Position numbers and translations under genes: made by a program
Assembly: GCF_030547545.1 (NCBI RefSeq)
Contig: NZ_JAUOQE010000005.1
Coordinates: forward strand, 1 to 64,000
Length of the DNA stretch: 64,000 bases
Reading direction: 5' to 3'
Source of the DNA: Amphritea sp. 1_MG-2023
GTDB lineage: Bacteria; Pseudomonadota; Gammaproteobacteria; Pseudomonadales; Balneatricaceae
The notes under the pieces: generated by a model
The model's input: only the letters and a program-made list of their open reading frames with translations
Told to the model about the DNA's origin: nothing
Database searches by the model: none
Shown here: positions 30,593 through 43,758 of the stretch, piece by piece
Position numbering within the stretch: position 1 is the first letter of the stretch
Layout of the letters: every line of letters starts with the position of its first letter

Positions 30593-31915
30593 ATGAAAGA
30601 TCTGCAACATTACTTTAATCAGCAGCTTGAGAGTCACGCCGATGGTGTTCAACGTTGGGTGATCGGCTTAAGTGGCGGATTAGATTCGGTGGTGTTGTTG
30701 CATCTTGCGGCTAACGCTCTACCTGCCGAGCAGTTACGGGTCATCACGGTTGATCATCAATTACAGCCGGCATCATCTCAGTGGGCAGCCTTTTGCGGCC
30801 GTTTAGCCGCATCGTTACAGCTACCTTTTCAGCAGCAAAAAGTCACGGTAGATCAAAGTGCAAGTCTCGAGCGTGCGGCGCGCAATGCCCGCTATCAAGC
30901 ATTCGAGCAGTTGTTACAGCCGGGTGACTGTCTGTTGCTGGCTCATCACTTGAATGATCAAGCGGAAACCTTACTGTTTCGTATGCTGCGAGGCGCAGGG
31001 GTGCGCGGTATGGCGGGGATGCCGCAGACGCGGGCCCTAGGTCAGGCGGTATTGTTGCGGCCGTTATTGCATGTGTCTCGACAACAGTTGCATCAATGGG
31101 CTGAAGCAGAACAGTTAGAGTGGATCGATGATCCGAGTAATCAAGACCTGACATACGATCGCAACTATCTACGGCATAAAATCATGCCGTTGTTACAGGC
31201 TCGCTGGCCGGGGTTTACGCATCGTTGGGCTGATATGGCAACGCATATGTGTGAAGCGGAGAGGCTGCATTATGACTTGGCGGAGATCGATTATGCAGCG
31301 GTGCGGGGCGGTGATGGATTGAGTTGTGCTGCCTTAATGGCATTGAGTCAGGCACGGCGGAATAACCTGCTACGCTTCTGGTGTCGTAAGGCGGGAGTTT
31401 GGCTCGGTGAGCGACAGCTGCAGGCGGTTCAGTCATTGCTGTTGGCGGCCGATGATCGGCAGCCGCTGTTAACGTTAGGAAAGCAGCAGTTGCGGCGTTA
31501 TCAGGGCACGTTATTGTTACAGCGGGCGCCGCTGGAATTAAGCTGGCAGCATCGCTCACTGACTGCCGAGGGTATTCAGCTACCTCAGGGATGTTTAGAG
31601 GTGTGTGATAGCGATGCGAGTGTCGCTGGATTAAAGACGCTGACCAATGTGAGTGTCCGTAATCGACAGGATGGTGATCGTTGTCGTCCGGTTGGACGTG
31701 GTGGTTCGTGTTCGCTGAAAAAGCTTTTTCAGGAGTATAAAATTCCTGCCTGGCAAAGAAATGCCTGGCCCGTGTGTGTGGTGGGTGATGAGATTGTGGC
31801 TTTGCCGGGAATCTGTATTTGTGAAGATTGGCAGAGTGAAAAAAAAGGCCAGGGTTTTGCATTGAATTGGCAGCCAATTGCATTGTCTGATCCGGGTGAT
31901 TCTGATACCCTGTAG
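30593..31915 (+). CDS. tilS: tRNA(Ile)-lysidine synthase
   Basis: Converts the wobble C34 of tRNA-Ile(CAU) to lysidine. The PP-loop ATPase motif SGGLDSVVLL is at residues about 28-37, followed by HHLNDQAETLLFR and the central and C-terminal TilS domains (KLFQEYKIPAWQR). Length 440. The ATG at 30593 is preferred to a start inside the accA terminator. Confidence 0.96.
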   Translation: MKDLQHYFNQQLESHADGVQRWVIGLSGGLDSVVLLHLAANALPAEQLRVITVDHQLQPASSQWAAFCGRLAASLQLPFQQQKVTVDQSASLERAARNARYQAFEQLLQPGDCLLLAHHLNDQAETLLFRMLRGAGVRGMAGMPQTRALGQAVLLRPLLHVSRQQLHQWAEAEQLEWIDDPSNQDLTYDRNYLRHKIMPLLQARWPGFTHRWADMATHMCEAERLHYDLAEIDYAAVRGGDGLSCAALMALSQARRNNLLRFWCRKAGVWLGERQLQAVQSLLLAADDRQPLLTLGKQQLRRYQGTLLLQRAPLELSWQHRSLTAEGIQLPQGCLEVCDSDASVAGLKTLTNVSVRNRQDGDRCRPVGRGGSCSLKKLFQEYKIPAWQRNAWPVCVVGDEIVALPGICICEDWQSEKKGQGFALNWQPIALSDPGDSDTL

Positions 31916-31930
31916 CCCCATCTTTAGTAG

Positions 31931-33613
<1,683 letters not shown>

Positions 33614-33640
33614 AGAATAGTTATTATTTTTGGAGTTTAA

Positions 33641-34939
<1,299 letters not shown>

Positions 34940-34964
34940 TTTCTGACCGATTTGTGAAATACTA

Positions 34965-34987
34965 GGGGGCTTAACGCCCCCTTTTTT
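34965..34987 (+). terminator. Terminator after eno
   Basis: GGGGGC-TTAAC-GCCCCC hairpin followed by six T residues. Confidence 0.92.
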
Positions 34988-35017
34988 GACTACATAGAAT
35001 AAGAGTACTGTCGGACT

Positions 35018-35341
35018 GTGTTTCGCTGGAGTTTATTTCGTGCGATTGTGTTGTTGCTGTTGATCAGTTTGATCGGACTGCAGTATCGGCTATGGTTTGG
35101 CGAAGCAAATCTCAGGGATGTGCAGGCATTACAGCAGGAGATTGTGCGGCAGCGGGCTGAAAATGACCTGCTCGTGAATCGTAACCATCAGTTAGATGCC
35201 GAGGTCAAAGATCTCAAGCAAGGACTGGCAGCGTTAGAAGAGCGAGCCCGAAATCAGTTAGGCATGGTGAAAGAGGGTGAGTCCTTTTTTCAATTAGTGC
35301 CTGCCCTGCCCAACAAGCCTCCGGCCGATACCGGACAGTAA
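35018..35341 (+). CDS. ftsB: Cell division protein FtsB
   Basis: Small bitopic divisome protein forming a complex with FtsL and FtsQ. The 107-residue product has one membrane segment (residues 8-23, [15 protein letters not shown]) and a coiled coil (residues about 30-75), with the conserved ERARNQLGMVK segment. The start is a GTG at 35018. It is followed after 17 bases by truD; the ispD and ispF genes that usually lie between are absent. Confidence 0.93.
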   Translation: MFRWSLFRAIVLLLLISLIGLQYRLWFGEANLRDVQALQQEIVRQRAENDLLVNRNHQLDAEVKDLKQGLAALEERARNQLGMVKEGESFFQLVPALPNKPPADTGQ

Positions 35342-35358
35342 CGGAACCCCTTGCGCTC

Positions 35359-36411
35359 ATGAATTTTCCAACAGCATTACACTATTTATATGGTCAACCC
35401 GTCAGTCATGCGGTGATTCGTACAGAGCCTGACGATTTCAGAGTGACAGAAGAGCTATCGTTCGAGCCTGAAGGCAGTGGCGATCATGTGTTTCTTTATA
35501 TTCAAAAAACGGGTGAGAATACCGACTGGGTGGCACGGCAGTTGGCGCATTTCTGTCAGGTAAGCCCCAAAGAAGTGGGCTATGCCGGCAAGAAGGATCG
35601 TCACGCCATCACCGAGCAGTGGTTTAGTGTGCATCTGCCGGGTCGTGCCCCCCTTACATGGTCATTGTTTGAAACCGAGACGATTAAAGTACTCAAGGCG
35701 GTTAAGCATACACGTAAGCTTCGCTTGGGCAGTCTTAACGGTAATCGATTTCAGATACGTTTGCGGCAGGTCACTGAGGCTGATGCCTTGTTGCAAAAGG
35801 TCGATGCTATTCGGGCAGGGGTTCCCAATTACTTTGGTGAGCAGCGGTTTGGCCATCATGGCGGTAATCTCGATAAGGGCGCTTTACTGATTGCCGGTAA
35901 GTTAAAGGAACGTCAGCGACATAAGAAAGGTTTGTATATTTCGGCGGTGCGTTCGTTTATGTTTAATCAGTTGGTCTCTCAGCGTATCGGGCAGTGTTGT
36001 TTTACTCAGCCGATGTCCGGCGATGTATTGATGATCAATGGTCGTCAAAGTTGCTTTCCCTTTACAGCTGACGATGCCTCAATTATGCGCCGTTTACAGT
36101 CTGGTGATCTGCATTTAACCGCCGCAATGTGGGGGCGTGGGCGGTCAATCTGTACAGACATCGCCGCCGCGTGGGAAATTGAGCAGTTACAGCCTTGGCA
36201 AGCGCAGCTCGAAGGGCTAGAGCGTTTGGGGCTGAATCAAGAGCGTCGCTCGATTAGATTAATGCCGAGTCATTTAACGATTGAGCGGGAAGCGGATGAT
36301 CAGTTTTTACTCGCCTTTAATCTCCCCGCCGGAAGTTTTGCGACCAGTGTGTTGCGTGAAATAGCACAGCTATCGTCGGCAATGGGGCAAGTGGAAGTAG
36401 AGGCAGAATAA
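35359..36411 (+). CDS. truD: tRNA pseudouridine(13) synthase
   Basis: Makes pseudouridine 13 in tRNA-Glu. The 350-residue product shows the TruD catalytic motif GYAGKKDRHAIT with the Asp nucleophile and NYFGEQRFGHHGGN. Its stop codon overlaps the surE start by one base. Confidence 0.96.
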   Translation: MNFPTALHYLYGQPVSHAVIRTEPDDFRVTEELSFEPEGSGDHVFLYIQKTGENTDWVARQLAHFCQVSPKEVGYAGKKDRHAITEQWFSVHLPGRAPLTWSLFETETIKVLKAVKHTRKLRLGSLNGNRFQIRLRQVTEADALLQKVDAIRAGVPNYFGEQRFGHHGGNLDKGALLIAGKLKERQRHKKGLYISAVRSFMFNQLVSQRIGQCCFTQPMSGDVLMINGRQSCFPFTADDASIMRRLQSGDLHLTAAMWGRGRSICTDIAAAWEIEQLQPWQAQLEGLERLGLNQERRSIRLMPSHLTIEREADDQFLLAFNLPAGSFATSVLREIAQLSSAMGQVEVEAE

Positions 36412-37160
36412 TGAAATTATTATTATCGAATGATGATGGTGTTTATGCCCCGGGACTGGCTGAGCTGGCTCGGATTTTAGCACAGGACGCTAATGTATTA
36501 GTGGTCGCTCCTGATCGTAACCGTAGTGGTGCGAGTAATTCGTTAACATTGGATCGCCCCCTCGAAGGACATCGTCATCTGAATGGCTTCGTGGGTATTA
36601 ATGGCACGCCGACCGATTGTGTACATCTCGGTATGGGGGGGATTTATGGAGATGCCCCTGATATGGTCATTTCTGGCATTAATTGTGGATCGAATCTCGG
36701 TGATGATGTGATCTATTCAGGCACCGTTGCCGCCGCGATGGAGGGACGTCATCTGCATTTGCCCCCGATAGCGGTATCGTTAGCCGGGAGTAACCCAGTG
36801 CATTACGATACGGCTGCTGAAGTCGTGCGACAACTGATCGATAATATTCAAGGGTTGGTATTGGCCCCGCGGACGGTGTTGAATGTGAATGTTCCCGATC
36901 TGCCACTGGATCAATTGAAAGGTACTCATGTGACTCGTTTGGGGCATCGAGTGGTGGCTGATGCGCCGGTTGAATCGCTTGATCCACGCGGAACTCAGCG
37001 GTTTTGGATTGCGGGTGCAGGCGAAGCCGCCGATTGCGGCCCAGGGACTGATTTTTTCGCAGTGAAAGCCGGTTATGTGTCGATAACACCGATTAATATT
37101 GATATGACTCAGTATTCCGCTATGGATAATCTGAGCAACTGGTTAGAGGATGCAGAGTGA
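36411..37160 (+). CDS. surE: 5'/3'-nucleotidase SurE
   Basis: Stationary-phase survival nucleotidase and exopolyphosphatase. The 249-residue product opens [16 protein letters not shown] with the metal-binding Asp pair and continues [14 protein letters not shown] and [10 protein letters not shown]. Overlaps truD by one base and pcm by four. Confidence 0.97.
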   Translation: MKLLLSNDDGVYAPGLAELARILAQDANVLVVAPDRNRSGASNSLTLDRPLEGHRHLNGFVGINGTPTDCVHLGMGGIYGDAPDMVISGINCGSNLGDDVIYSGTVAAAMEGRHLHLPPIAVSLAGSNPVHYDTAAEVVRQLIDNIQGLVLAPRTVLNVNVPDLPLDQLKGTHVTRLGHRVVADAPVESLDPRGTQRFWIAGAGEAADCGPGTDFFAVKAGYVSITPINIDMTQYSAMDNLSNWLEDAE

Positions 37161-37825
37161 ATAAGTTGCAGTTGCAGGGTATTGGGATGACTTCCCAACG
37201 CACTCGCAGCAGGCTGGTGCAGCGGCTGAAGGAGCAAGGTATCTGTGATCAACAGGTGCTGGATGTCATGGCTAATACGCCGCGGCATATTTTCATTGAT
37301 GAGGCGCTGTCCCATCGAGCCTATGAAGATACCGCGTTGCCCATTGGCTTTAACCAAACGATTTCTCAGCCTTATATTGTTGCACGTATGACTGAGATTT
37401 TGTTGGCGGGAGGTGCGCTGGAGCGAGTACTCGAAGTGGGTACAGGATCGGGCTATCAGACAACCGTTCTGGCACAATTAGTTGATAAGGTCTTCAGTGT
37501 TGAACGGATTAAACCGTTACAAGATAAAGCTCGGCAACGGTTTGCCTGGCTGAAGATTCGTAATGTGTCTTTGAAACACAGCGATGGTGGCATGGGGTGG
37601 AGCGAGCGAGGCCCATTTGATGGCATTATGGTGACGGCTGCGCCGCAAGAGGTGCCCGCCGAATTATTAGCGCAGTTAGCTGTCGGTGGGCGCTTAGTAA
37701 TTCCGGTCGGTGGGACGCAAAATCAGCAACTTAAACTGGTTCTGAGGGTCTCAGAAACAGACTATGAAACATCAGTACTCGAAGGGGTTAAGTTTGTACC
37801 TCTTTTAAGTGGTACGGTACGCTGA
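37157..37825 (+). CDS. pcm: Protein-L-isoaspartate O-methyltransferase
   Basis: Repairs isoaspartyl residues in damaged proteins. The 222-residue SAM methyltransferase has the motif [12 protein letters not shown] near residue 95, [12 protein letters not shown] and VTAAPQEVP. The start is a GTG overlapping the surE stop; an ATG at 37187 is an alternative ten codons in. It belongs to the conserved surE-pcm-nlpD-rpoS group. Confidence 0.95.
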   Translation: MNKLQLQGIGMTSQRTRSRLVQRLKEQGICDQQVLDVMANTPRHIFIDEALSHRAYEDTALPIGFNQTISQPYIVARMTEILLAGGALERVLEVGTGSGYQTTVLAQLVDKVFSVERIKPLQDKARQRFAWLKIRNVSLKHSDGGMGWSERGPFDGIMVTAAPQEVPAELLAQLAVGGRLVIPVGGTQNQQLKLVLRVSETDYETSVLEGVKFVPLLSGTVR

Positions 37826-37849
37826 GCCGCTTTTTTTACGGAATATGAT

Positions 37850-38788
37850 ATGAATACCAAGCGTACAATTCGAGACTATATCGGATTATTTTTCAAAGGC
37901 GTCATGATGGGGGCGGCGGATGTGGTACCGGGCGTCTCCGGTGGTACGATCGCCTTTATCACCGGCATCTATGAAGAACTGATTAATACCATTAAAGGGT
38001 TTAACCCAGCAGCACTGCGCGTGCTGTTTCAACAAGGGCCGGTGGCTTTTTGGCAACAAGTTAACGGCACTTTTTTATTGGTACTGTTAGCGGGTATTGT
38101 CGCCAGTATTGCAACCATTGCGGGGGGCGTTCTGTTTTTACTGGCGAATTACCCGATTCTGTTATGGTCATTCTTTTTCGGCTTAATACTCGCATCGGTG
38201 TGGTTAGTGATGAGCCATATAGAGCGATGGGATATGAATCTTATGTCCAGTTTCATTATCGGTGCATTACTTGCGTATATGATTACCCGAGTCGCGCCGG
38301 TGAGCGTTGAACCGACCGCCATGATGGTGTTTATCTCAGGGGCTATTGCGATTTGCGCGATGATTTTACCGGGTATTTCTGGCAGTTTTATCTTATTGTT
38401 GTTAGGTATGTATGCGCATATTTTAACCGCGGTTAAAGGGCTCGATATTCAGTTAATTAGTCTGTTTATGCTGGGCTGTGTCGTCGGTATTATGAGTTTC
38501 TCACGCCTATTGAGCTGGATGTTTAGCCATCATCGACAGGTGACGTTGGCGCTGTTGGCGGGCTTTATGCTGGGTTCATTGAATAAAGTCTGGCCGTGGA
38601 AATATACGCTTTCTTATACCCTCAATCGGCATGGAGAACAGGTGCCGTTGTTGCAAGATAATGTGTTGCCTTGGCACTTTGAGAGTATGACGGGGCAATC
38701 GGCATTTCTCTTGTGGGCGCTAGGCTTAACTCTCGTGGGCATGGCTATTGTTATCGTAATGGGGCGCTTTCAAGCTGCCAAGGAATAG
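37850..38788 (+). CDS. DUF368 polytopic membrane protein
   Basis: A 312-residue integral membrane protein of the DUF368 family, recognisable from its glycine-rich signatures ADVVPGVSGGTIAFI near the N-terminus and ILPGISGSFILLLLGMY in the second half. About eight or nine hydrophobic segments are visible. DUF368 proteins, with DedA proteins, are implicated in recycling undecaprenyl phosphate across the membrane (PopT type). Placement between pcm and nlpD, only three bases from nlpD, makes it an insertion into the usual pcm-nlpD pair. The transport role is inferred from family literature. Confidence 0.85.
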   Translation: MNTKRTIRDYIGLFFKGVMMGAADVVPGVSGGTIAFITGIYEELINTIKGFNPAALRVLFQQGPVAFWQQVNGTFLLVLLAGIVASIATIAGGVLFLLANYPILLWSFFFGLILASVWLVMSHIERWDMNLMSSFIIGALLAYMITRVAPVSVEPTAMMVFISGAIAICAMILPGISGSFILLLLGMYAHILTAVKGLDIQLISLFMLGCVVGIMSFSRLLSWMFSHHRQVTLALLAGFMLGSLNKVWPWKYTLSYTLNRHGEQVPLLQDNVLPWHFESMTGQSAFLLWALGLTLVGMAIVIVMGRFQAAKE

Positions 38789-38791
38789 ATT

Positions 38792-39673
38792 ATGGTGAGA
38801 GCACCTGTCGATACCTTCAGCGCGATAATACTTTCGATCGTTGTTTTGATGGTGTCTGCCTGTAGCTCTACCAGCCGTTATACGCCGATTGACGAACGCT
38901 CAATTGGCGGGCGTCATACGGTAAAAGTGGTGAGTAGCCAAGTACCGGATCAGTACCGTGTTCGTCGCGGTGATACCCTCTATTCAATCGCATTTCGCTA
39001 TGGGCTAGATTTTAGGCAGCTGGCGCGCACTAATCATATCAACGATCGCTATGATATCTATCCGGGACAAACGCTCTTGCTTAAGCCGACGGCCCTTGCT
39101 GCGACAACATCAGCGGCGCTCAAACCGGTCAAAAAATCGACACCCGTGAGCGTCACTCAACGGCCTAAGTCATCGCCTGAAAAAAAGCTTGTGGCTGAGA
39201 AAAAAGTCGTGCCGGCGAAAAAAGTTGCCACTGCCTCGGCGCCCCTTAAAGCGTCAACACCGCCATCAAGGGTTACTTCCGTCAACCCGTCTAAGCGTGA
39301 ACTCAGTTGGCGTTGGCCTGCCTCTGGACAGGTGATTCAGCGCTTTAGTAATAAAGGCAAAATCAATAAGGGTATTAACTTTGCTGGTCGTAAAGGCGAG
39401 CCTGTTTATGCGGCTGAGTCGGGCAAAGTGGTTTATGCCGGTAGCGGTTTATTAGGTTATGGAAACCTCGTCATTATTCATCATAATCAGAAATATCTTA
39501 GTGCTTATGCGCATAACAGTCGCATTCTTGTAAAAGAAAGTGATATGGTAAAAATAGGTGACAAGATTGCTGAGATTGGCAATAGTGGAGCCGCCCGAAC
39601 AATGCTGCATTTTGAGATTCGCAGAGATGGCCAACCTGTTGATCCAATGTTGTATCTGCCGCGTAAACGATGA
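38792..39673 (+). CDS. nlpD: NlpD murein hydrolase activator
   Basis: A 293-residue lipoprotein (lipobox VSAC) with a LysM domain (YRVRRGDTLYSIAFRYG, residues about 50-95), a Lys/Pro/Ala-rich linker and a degenerate C-terminal M23 domain (GYGNLVIIHHNQKYLSAYAH). NlpD activates the amidase AmiC at the septum. In E. coli the main rpoS promoter lies inside nlpD, and the same is plausible here. Confidence 0.93.
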   Translation: MVRAPVDTFSAIILSIVVLMVSACSSTSRYTPIDERSIGGRHTVKVVSSQVPDQYRVRRGDTLYSIAFRYGLDFRQLARTNHINDRYDIYPGQTLLLKPTALAATTSAALKPVKKSTPVSVTQRPKSSPEKKLVAEKKVVPAKKVATASAPLKASTPPSRVTSVNPSKRELSWRWPASGQVIQRFSNKGKINKGINFAGRKGEPVYAAESGKVVYAGSGLLGYGNLVIIHHNQKYLSAYAHNSRILVKESDMVKIGDKIAEIGNSGAARTMLHFEIRRDGQPVDPMLYLPRKR

Positions 39674-39745
39674 CTATTTAATTGATTATCACTAAGCAGT
39701 AACCAATAAAAAGTAATAATAACTAGGTTACTCGGGATTAATACC

Positions 39746-40729
39746 ATGGTAAATGCAGAAAATAATGAGCTGGATACGGTTTCAGTTGATGTTGATGAAA
39801 CTAAGCAAGCGGGTAAAAACAGCGATGAACCCAAGTTTTTAAACAGCGGTCGTGGCAAGGGTAGTATGGCCCATGACGATCTGCTGAGTGCGAAATCACT
39901 CGATGCTACACAACTCTATCTCAATGAAATCGGCTTTTCGCCGCTGTTAACCGCAGAAGAAGAGGTGTATTTCTCGCGACTGTCGCTACAAGGTGATGAA
40001 CCTTCTCGTAAGCGGATGATTGAAAGTAATCTGCGGTTAGTGGTTAAAATCGCGCGCCGCTACATTAATCGTGGACTGACACTGCTGGATCTCATTGAAG
40101 AGGGTAATCTTGGACTCATACGGGCCGTCGAAAAATTTGATCCCGAGAGAGGCTTTCGCTTCTCAACTTACGCAACGTGGTGGATCAGGCAGACAATCGA
40201 GCGAGCTATTATGAATCAAACTCGGACGATTCGATTACCGATTCATGTGGTCAAAGAGTTGAATGTTTACCTACGAGCAGCACGCGAGTTGGCGCAGAAA
40301 CTCGATCATGAGCCGACGGTTGAAGAGATCGCGGCGGCCGTTGATAAACCGGTTGAGAATGTTGAGAAGATGTTTGGTCTCAATGAGCGTGTTACCTCGA
40401 TCGATGTGCCGGTAGGTAAAGACTCCGATAAGATGTTGCTCGATACCATTGCCGATGAGGAGTCTTCAGACCCTGAAACATTGCTGCAAAACTCAAATAT
40501 TAGCGGTAACTTAGAGGGCTGGTTGAGTATTTTGCCCGAAAAGCATGCTGAAGTTTTATCCCGCCGGTTTGGTCTTCGAGGCTACGAGATGAGCACCCTA
40601 GAAGAGGTTGGTAAAGAGATCGGTTTAACTCGAGAACGGGTGCGGCAAATACAGGTTGAGGCGCTTCGCAAGTTACGTGAAATTGTTGAACGTAATGGCC
40701 TCAGCGGCGAAGATCTACTAAAAGGCTAA
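39746..40729 (+). CDS. rpoS: RNA polymerase sigma factor RpoS
   Basis: The general stress sigma factor (sigma-38), 327 residues. Region 1.2 ([15 protein letters not shown]), region 2 ([18 protein letters not shown]), region 3 and region 4 ([18 protein letters not shown]) are intact. A terminator follows. Confidence 0.96.
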   Translation: MVNAENNELDTVSVDVDETKQAGKNSDEPKFLNSGRGKGSMAHDDLLSAKSLDATQLYLNEIGFSPLLTAEEEVYFSRLSLQGDEPSRKRMIESNLRLVVKIARRYINRGLTLLDLIEEGNLGLIRAVEKFDPERGFRFSTYATWWIRQTIERAIMNQTRTIRLPIHVVKELNVYLRAARELAQKLDHEPTVEEIAAAVDKPVENVEKMFGLNERVTSIDVPVGKDSDKMLLDTIADEESSDPETLLQNSNISGNLEGWLSILPEKHAEVLSRRFGLRGYEMSTLEEVGKEIGLTRERVRQIQVEALRKLREIVERNGLSGEDLLKG

Positions 40730-40748
40730 TCAAGTATCGCTTGTGGAT

Positions 40749-40781
40749 AAAAAAACCGGGTCATTATACACCCGGTTTTTT
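40749..40781 (+). terminator. Terminator after rpoS
   Basis: AAAAAACCGGGT pairs with ACCCGGTTTTTT around an eight-base loop; the A- and T-tracts make it usable from both sides. Confidence 0.9.
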
Positions 40782-40815
40782 CGTTTAAGGCTGGCGCGTT
40801 AAGGCTTTTGCTTAG

Positions 40816-40988
40816 GGGAGGTGCGAATAAGTCAATTACGCCTCTGTAAGCCCAGAAGGGCGGATATTAGAATGGTCATCTACCTTGTCAACCAGCTTGA
40901 AAGGTCCAGACATTTCGCTGCACTGGCTTTCGCGTATCTGGCCATTCTCATGTCGGCAGAGAACATAACGGACTTATTCGCACCTTCC
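40816..40988. mobile_element. IS5-derived MITE, 173 bp, with TTAG target duplication
   Basis: Terminal inverted repeats GGGAGGTGCGAATAAGTC (left) and GACTTATTCGCACCTTCC (right) differ at one position. Both sides are flanked by TTAG (40812-40815 and 40989-40992), a fit to the IS5 target YTAR. The 173-bp body holds no transposase gene but has a subterminal inverted repeat AGAATGG/CCATTCT (40869-40875 and 40942-40948). The right copy of the target duplication supplies the mutS stop codon. The first 31 bases match the end at the left edge of the window. Confidence 0.8.
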
Positions 40989-43580
40989 TTAGCTACGTTC
41001 AGCTTCTTTCTTGAGCGTATAGATTAACTCGAGTGCCTGACGAGGCGTCAGGTTATCGGGCTCTAATGCCTGTAGTTGGGTTAACGCGGGATGTGGTCGT
41101 GGCGCCACAAAGAGGTCATCCTGTACCGGTGGCGGTTGACGTCGTTGTTCGGTTTGTCCGGTATCTTCTTCTAACTGAATGAGCTTGTCTCGGGCACGGT
41201 TGATGACATGACTCGGCACCCCAGCTAATTGAGCCACTTGTAAGCCATAGCTCTGACTCGCCGGTCCTTGCTGAACCTCGTGCATAAAAACGATATGATC
41301 TTGGTGTTCCATCGCGGTTAGATGGACATTGAAGACGCTTTGGCAGAGCTCCGGTAATACCGTTAACTCAAAGTAATGGGTGGCGAATAATGTCATGGCT
41401 TTGACTTCATTGGCGAGATATTCAGCCGCCGACCAAGCCAAGGATAAACCATCGAAGGTACTGGTGCCGCGCCCCACTTCATCCATTAATACTAAGCTTT
41501 GTTCTGTGGCGTTATGCAAGATATTCGCCGTTTCCGTCATTTCTACCATGAAGGTTGAACGACCGCCAGCCAGATCGTCTGATGATCCCATACGGGTAAA
41601 GATTCGATCGACGAGACCAATAGTGGCCGATTGTGCCGGCACGTAACTCCCAATATGGGCGAGCAAGGTGATCAGTGCGGCTTGTCGCATATAGGTGGAT
41701 TTACCCCCCATATTCGGGCCTGTAATAATGAGCATCTGTCTGGCGGGCGATAGATCAAGATTATTCGCGACGAAAGGTGACTCTAAGACATCTTCGACGA
41801 CGGGATGACGTCCGCCGATCACTTGAATTTGCGGCACATCGGTTAGGGTCGGGGCGGTATAGTCGAGTGTATCGGCACGTTCGGCAAGATTGCACAGCAC
41901 ATCGAGTTCGGCGAGCGCCGCCGCGCTATCTTGAAGTTCAGCCAGTTGTGCTGCGAGAGTTTCGACGAGCGCTTCATAAAGCGATTTTTCTCGGCTGAGT
42001 GCGCGGCTTTTGGCACTGAGGGCTTTGTCTTCAAACGTCTTGAGCTCAGGGGTGATATAGCGTTCGGCGTTTTTAAGTGTTTGACGGCGAATATAATCGG
42101 CGGGCACTTCGGCTTTTTGCGCCTTACCAATTTCGATAAAATAGCCATGCACTCGGTTATAGCCGACCTTCAACGTGGCGATACCGGTTCGTTCACGTTC
42201 ACGGGTTTCCAGCTGAACCAGATAGCTACCGGCATTTTCGCTCAGGCTGCGTAATTCATCTAGCTCGGTATCATAACCCTCGGCGATGACGCCACCGTCT
42301 CGAATAACGACGGGCGGATTGTCGACCACGGCACGGTTTAATAGGCTGCACAGCTCAGGAAAGGTACTAGCGGTTTCGGCAAGGCTTTTGAGGCGTGCAG
42401 GTTGCGTACTGACGAGTAAGTCTTGAATATCCGGTAGCACTTGAAAGGCATTTTTTAACCTTTCAAGATCACGCGGGCGTGCCGAGCGAAGCGCAATGCG
42501 AGCCAGTACTCGTTCAATATCACCGATCTGTCGTAACGCCGGTGATATTTTTTCGAAGCGATAATCACTGATTAGCCATTGCAAGGCGGCTTGACGGGCT
42601 TGTAGTGTGTTACGGCAGCGTAGCGGCTGGTTAAGCCAACGACGTAACATACGACTACCCATCGCCGTTGCGGTTTTATCAATCACCGATGCGAGTGTAT
42701 TGTCGCGTCCGCCAGCCAAGTTTAGATCTATTTCAAGATTTTTACGGGTAGCGGCATCAAGAATAACGCTTTCATCGCGCTGTTCGAGAATCAGGCGTCT
42801 GATGTGAGGCAGGGCGGTGCGTTGAGTGTCTTTTGCATACTGTAGTAAGCAGCCAGCGGCTCCCAGTGCGACGGGTAGGTGGTCACAGCCGAAGCCGGTT
42901 AGGTCTTTTGTTTGAAACTGCTGACAGAGTAACCGTTGCGCGGTTTCTGGTTCAAAATTCCAGGGGGCTTGTGGCCGTAGCCCGCGATAACTTTGCAGTT
43001 GATCGGCAAGACTGTAACCATCATTAAAGAGAATCTCAGCGGGTTTGATGCGTTCAAGTTCACCGTGCAGCGCTTCCTCGCCGTTGATTTCCAATAAGCT
43101 GAAACGGCCAGTACTGATATCGACAATGGCGATGCCATAGCGTTGTTGATCTGTATTGATAGCGATCAACAGACTATCTCGTCGTTCATCTAAGAGGGCT
43201 TCATCACTTAAGGTGCCCGGTGTGACAATGCGCATCACTTGACGCTCGACAGGCCCCTTACTGGTGGCCGGGTCACCGACTTGTTCGCAGATGGCGACGG
43301 ATTCTCCGGCGCGCACAATTTTAGCGATATAGCCATCGGCGGAATGATACGGAATCCCCGCCATTGGAATCGGATTACCGGCAGATTTACCCCGTGCGGT
43401 CAGCGAGATATCGAGTAATTGTGAGGCCTTTTTGGCATCATCGAAGAATAGCTCATAAAAATCGCCCATACGATAGAAGACGAGTTGCTCAGGATGTTCG
43501 GCCTTAATCTTAAGGTATTGCTGCATCATTGGTGTGTGTATGTCTTTAGGTGATTGTTTTTCTTTGCTTTTATTGGTCAT
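40989..43580 (-). CDS. mutS: DNA mismatch repair protein MutS
   Basis: Recognises mismatches and starts repair. The 863-residue product has the mismatch-binding Phe-X-Glu ([11 protein letters not shown] near residue 37), the ATPase Walker [14 protein letters not shown] (about 610-625), [12 protein letters not shown] and the C-terminal tetramerisation tail. The stop codon TAA falls on the target duplication of the MITE, so the last codon(s) may have been altered by the insertion, but the C-terminus KKEAERS looks natural. The gene usually upstream in the chromosome (cinA/recA) has been displaced by the island. Confidence 0.97.
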   Translation of the reverse strand: MTNKSKEKQSPKDIHTPMMQQYLKIKAEHPEQLVFYRMGDFYELFFDDAKKASQLLDISLTARGKSAGNPIPMAGIPYHSADGYIAKIVRAGESVAICEQVGDPATSKGPVERQVMRIVTPGTLSDEALLDERRDSLLIAINTDQQRYGIAIVDISTGRFSLLEINGEEALHGELERIKPAEILFNDGYSLADQLQSYRGLRPQAPWNFEPETAQRLLCQQFQTKDLTGFGCDHLPVALGAAGCLLQYAKDTQRTALPHIRRLILEQRDESVILDAATRKNLEIDLNLAGGRDNTLASVIDKTATAMGSRMLRRWLNQPLRCRNTLQARQAALQWLISDYRFEKISPALRQIGDIERVLARIALRSARPRDLERLKNAFQVLPDIQDLLVSTQPARLKSLAETASTFPELCSLLNRAVVDNPPVVIRDGGVIAEGYDTELDELRSLSENAGSYLVQLETRERERTGIATLKVGYNRVHGYFIEIGKAQKAEVPADYIRRQTLKNAERYITPELKTFEDKALSAKSRALSREKSLYEALVETLAAQLAELQDSAAALAELDVLCNLAERADTLDYTAPTLTDVPQIQVIGGRHPVVEDVLESPFVANNLDLSPARQMLIITGPNMGGKSTYMRQAALITLLAHIGSYVPAQSATIGLVDRIFTRMGSSDDLAGGRSTFMVEMTETANILHNATEQSLVLMDEVGRGTSTFDGLSLAWSAAEYLANEVKAMTLFATHYFELTVLPELCQSVFNVHLTAMEHQDHIVFMHEVQQGPASQSYGLQVAQLAGVPSHVINRARDKLIQLEEDTGQTEQRRQPPPVQDDLFVAPRPHPALTQLQALEPDNLTPRQALELIYTLKKEAERS

Positions 43581-43667
43581 AAGTCACTGAAATTTAATGA
43601 AATTGTTGTAATATCTGTTTTTTGTTATTTCACTACATCCCATGATATTCCACTGCAGCGCAAAGAT

Positions 43668-43729
43668 TAGTATAGGTTCTTGTGTAGTTTTTTTGATTGT
43701 TTTGCAGTGTTATCATAAAACCTATACTA
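43668..43729. repeat. 11-bp perfect inverted repeat before the integrase
   Basis: TAGTATAGGTT at 43668-43678 and AACCTATACTA at 43719-43729 are exact inverted copies 40 bases apart, in the 178-base gap between mutS and the integrase. They could be integrase arm-binding sites of an attachment region or an operator for the integrase promoter. The crossover core of the attachment site could not be identified because the other island end is not in the window. Confidence 0.6.
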
Positions 43730-43758
43730 GTTCGGCAGATTGGCTTGGAGATAATGTA

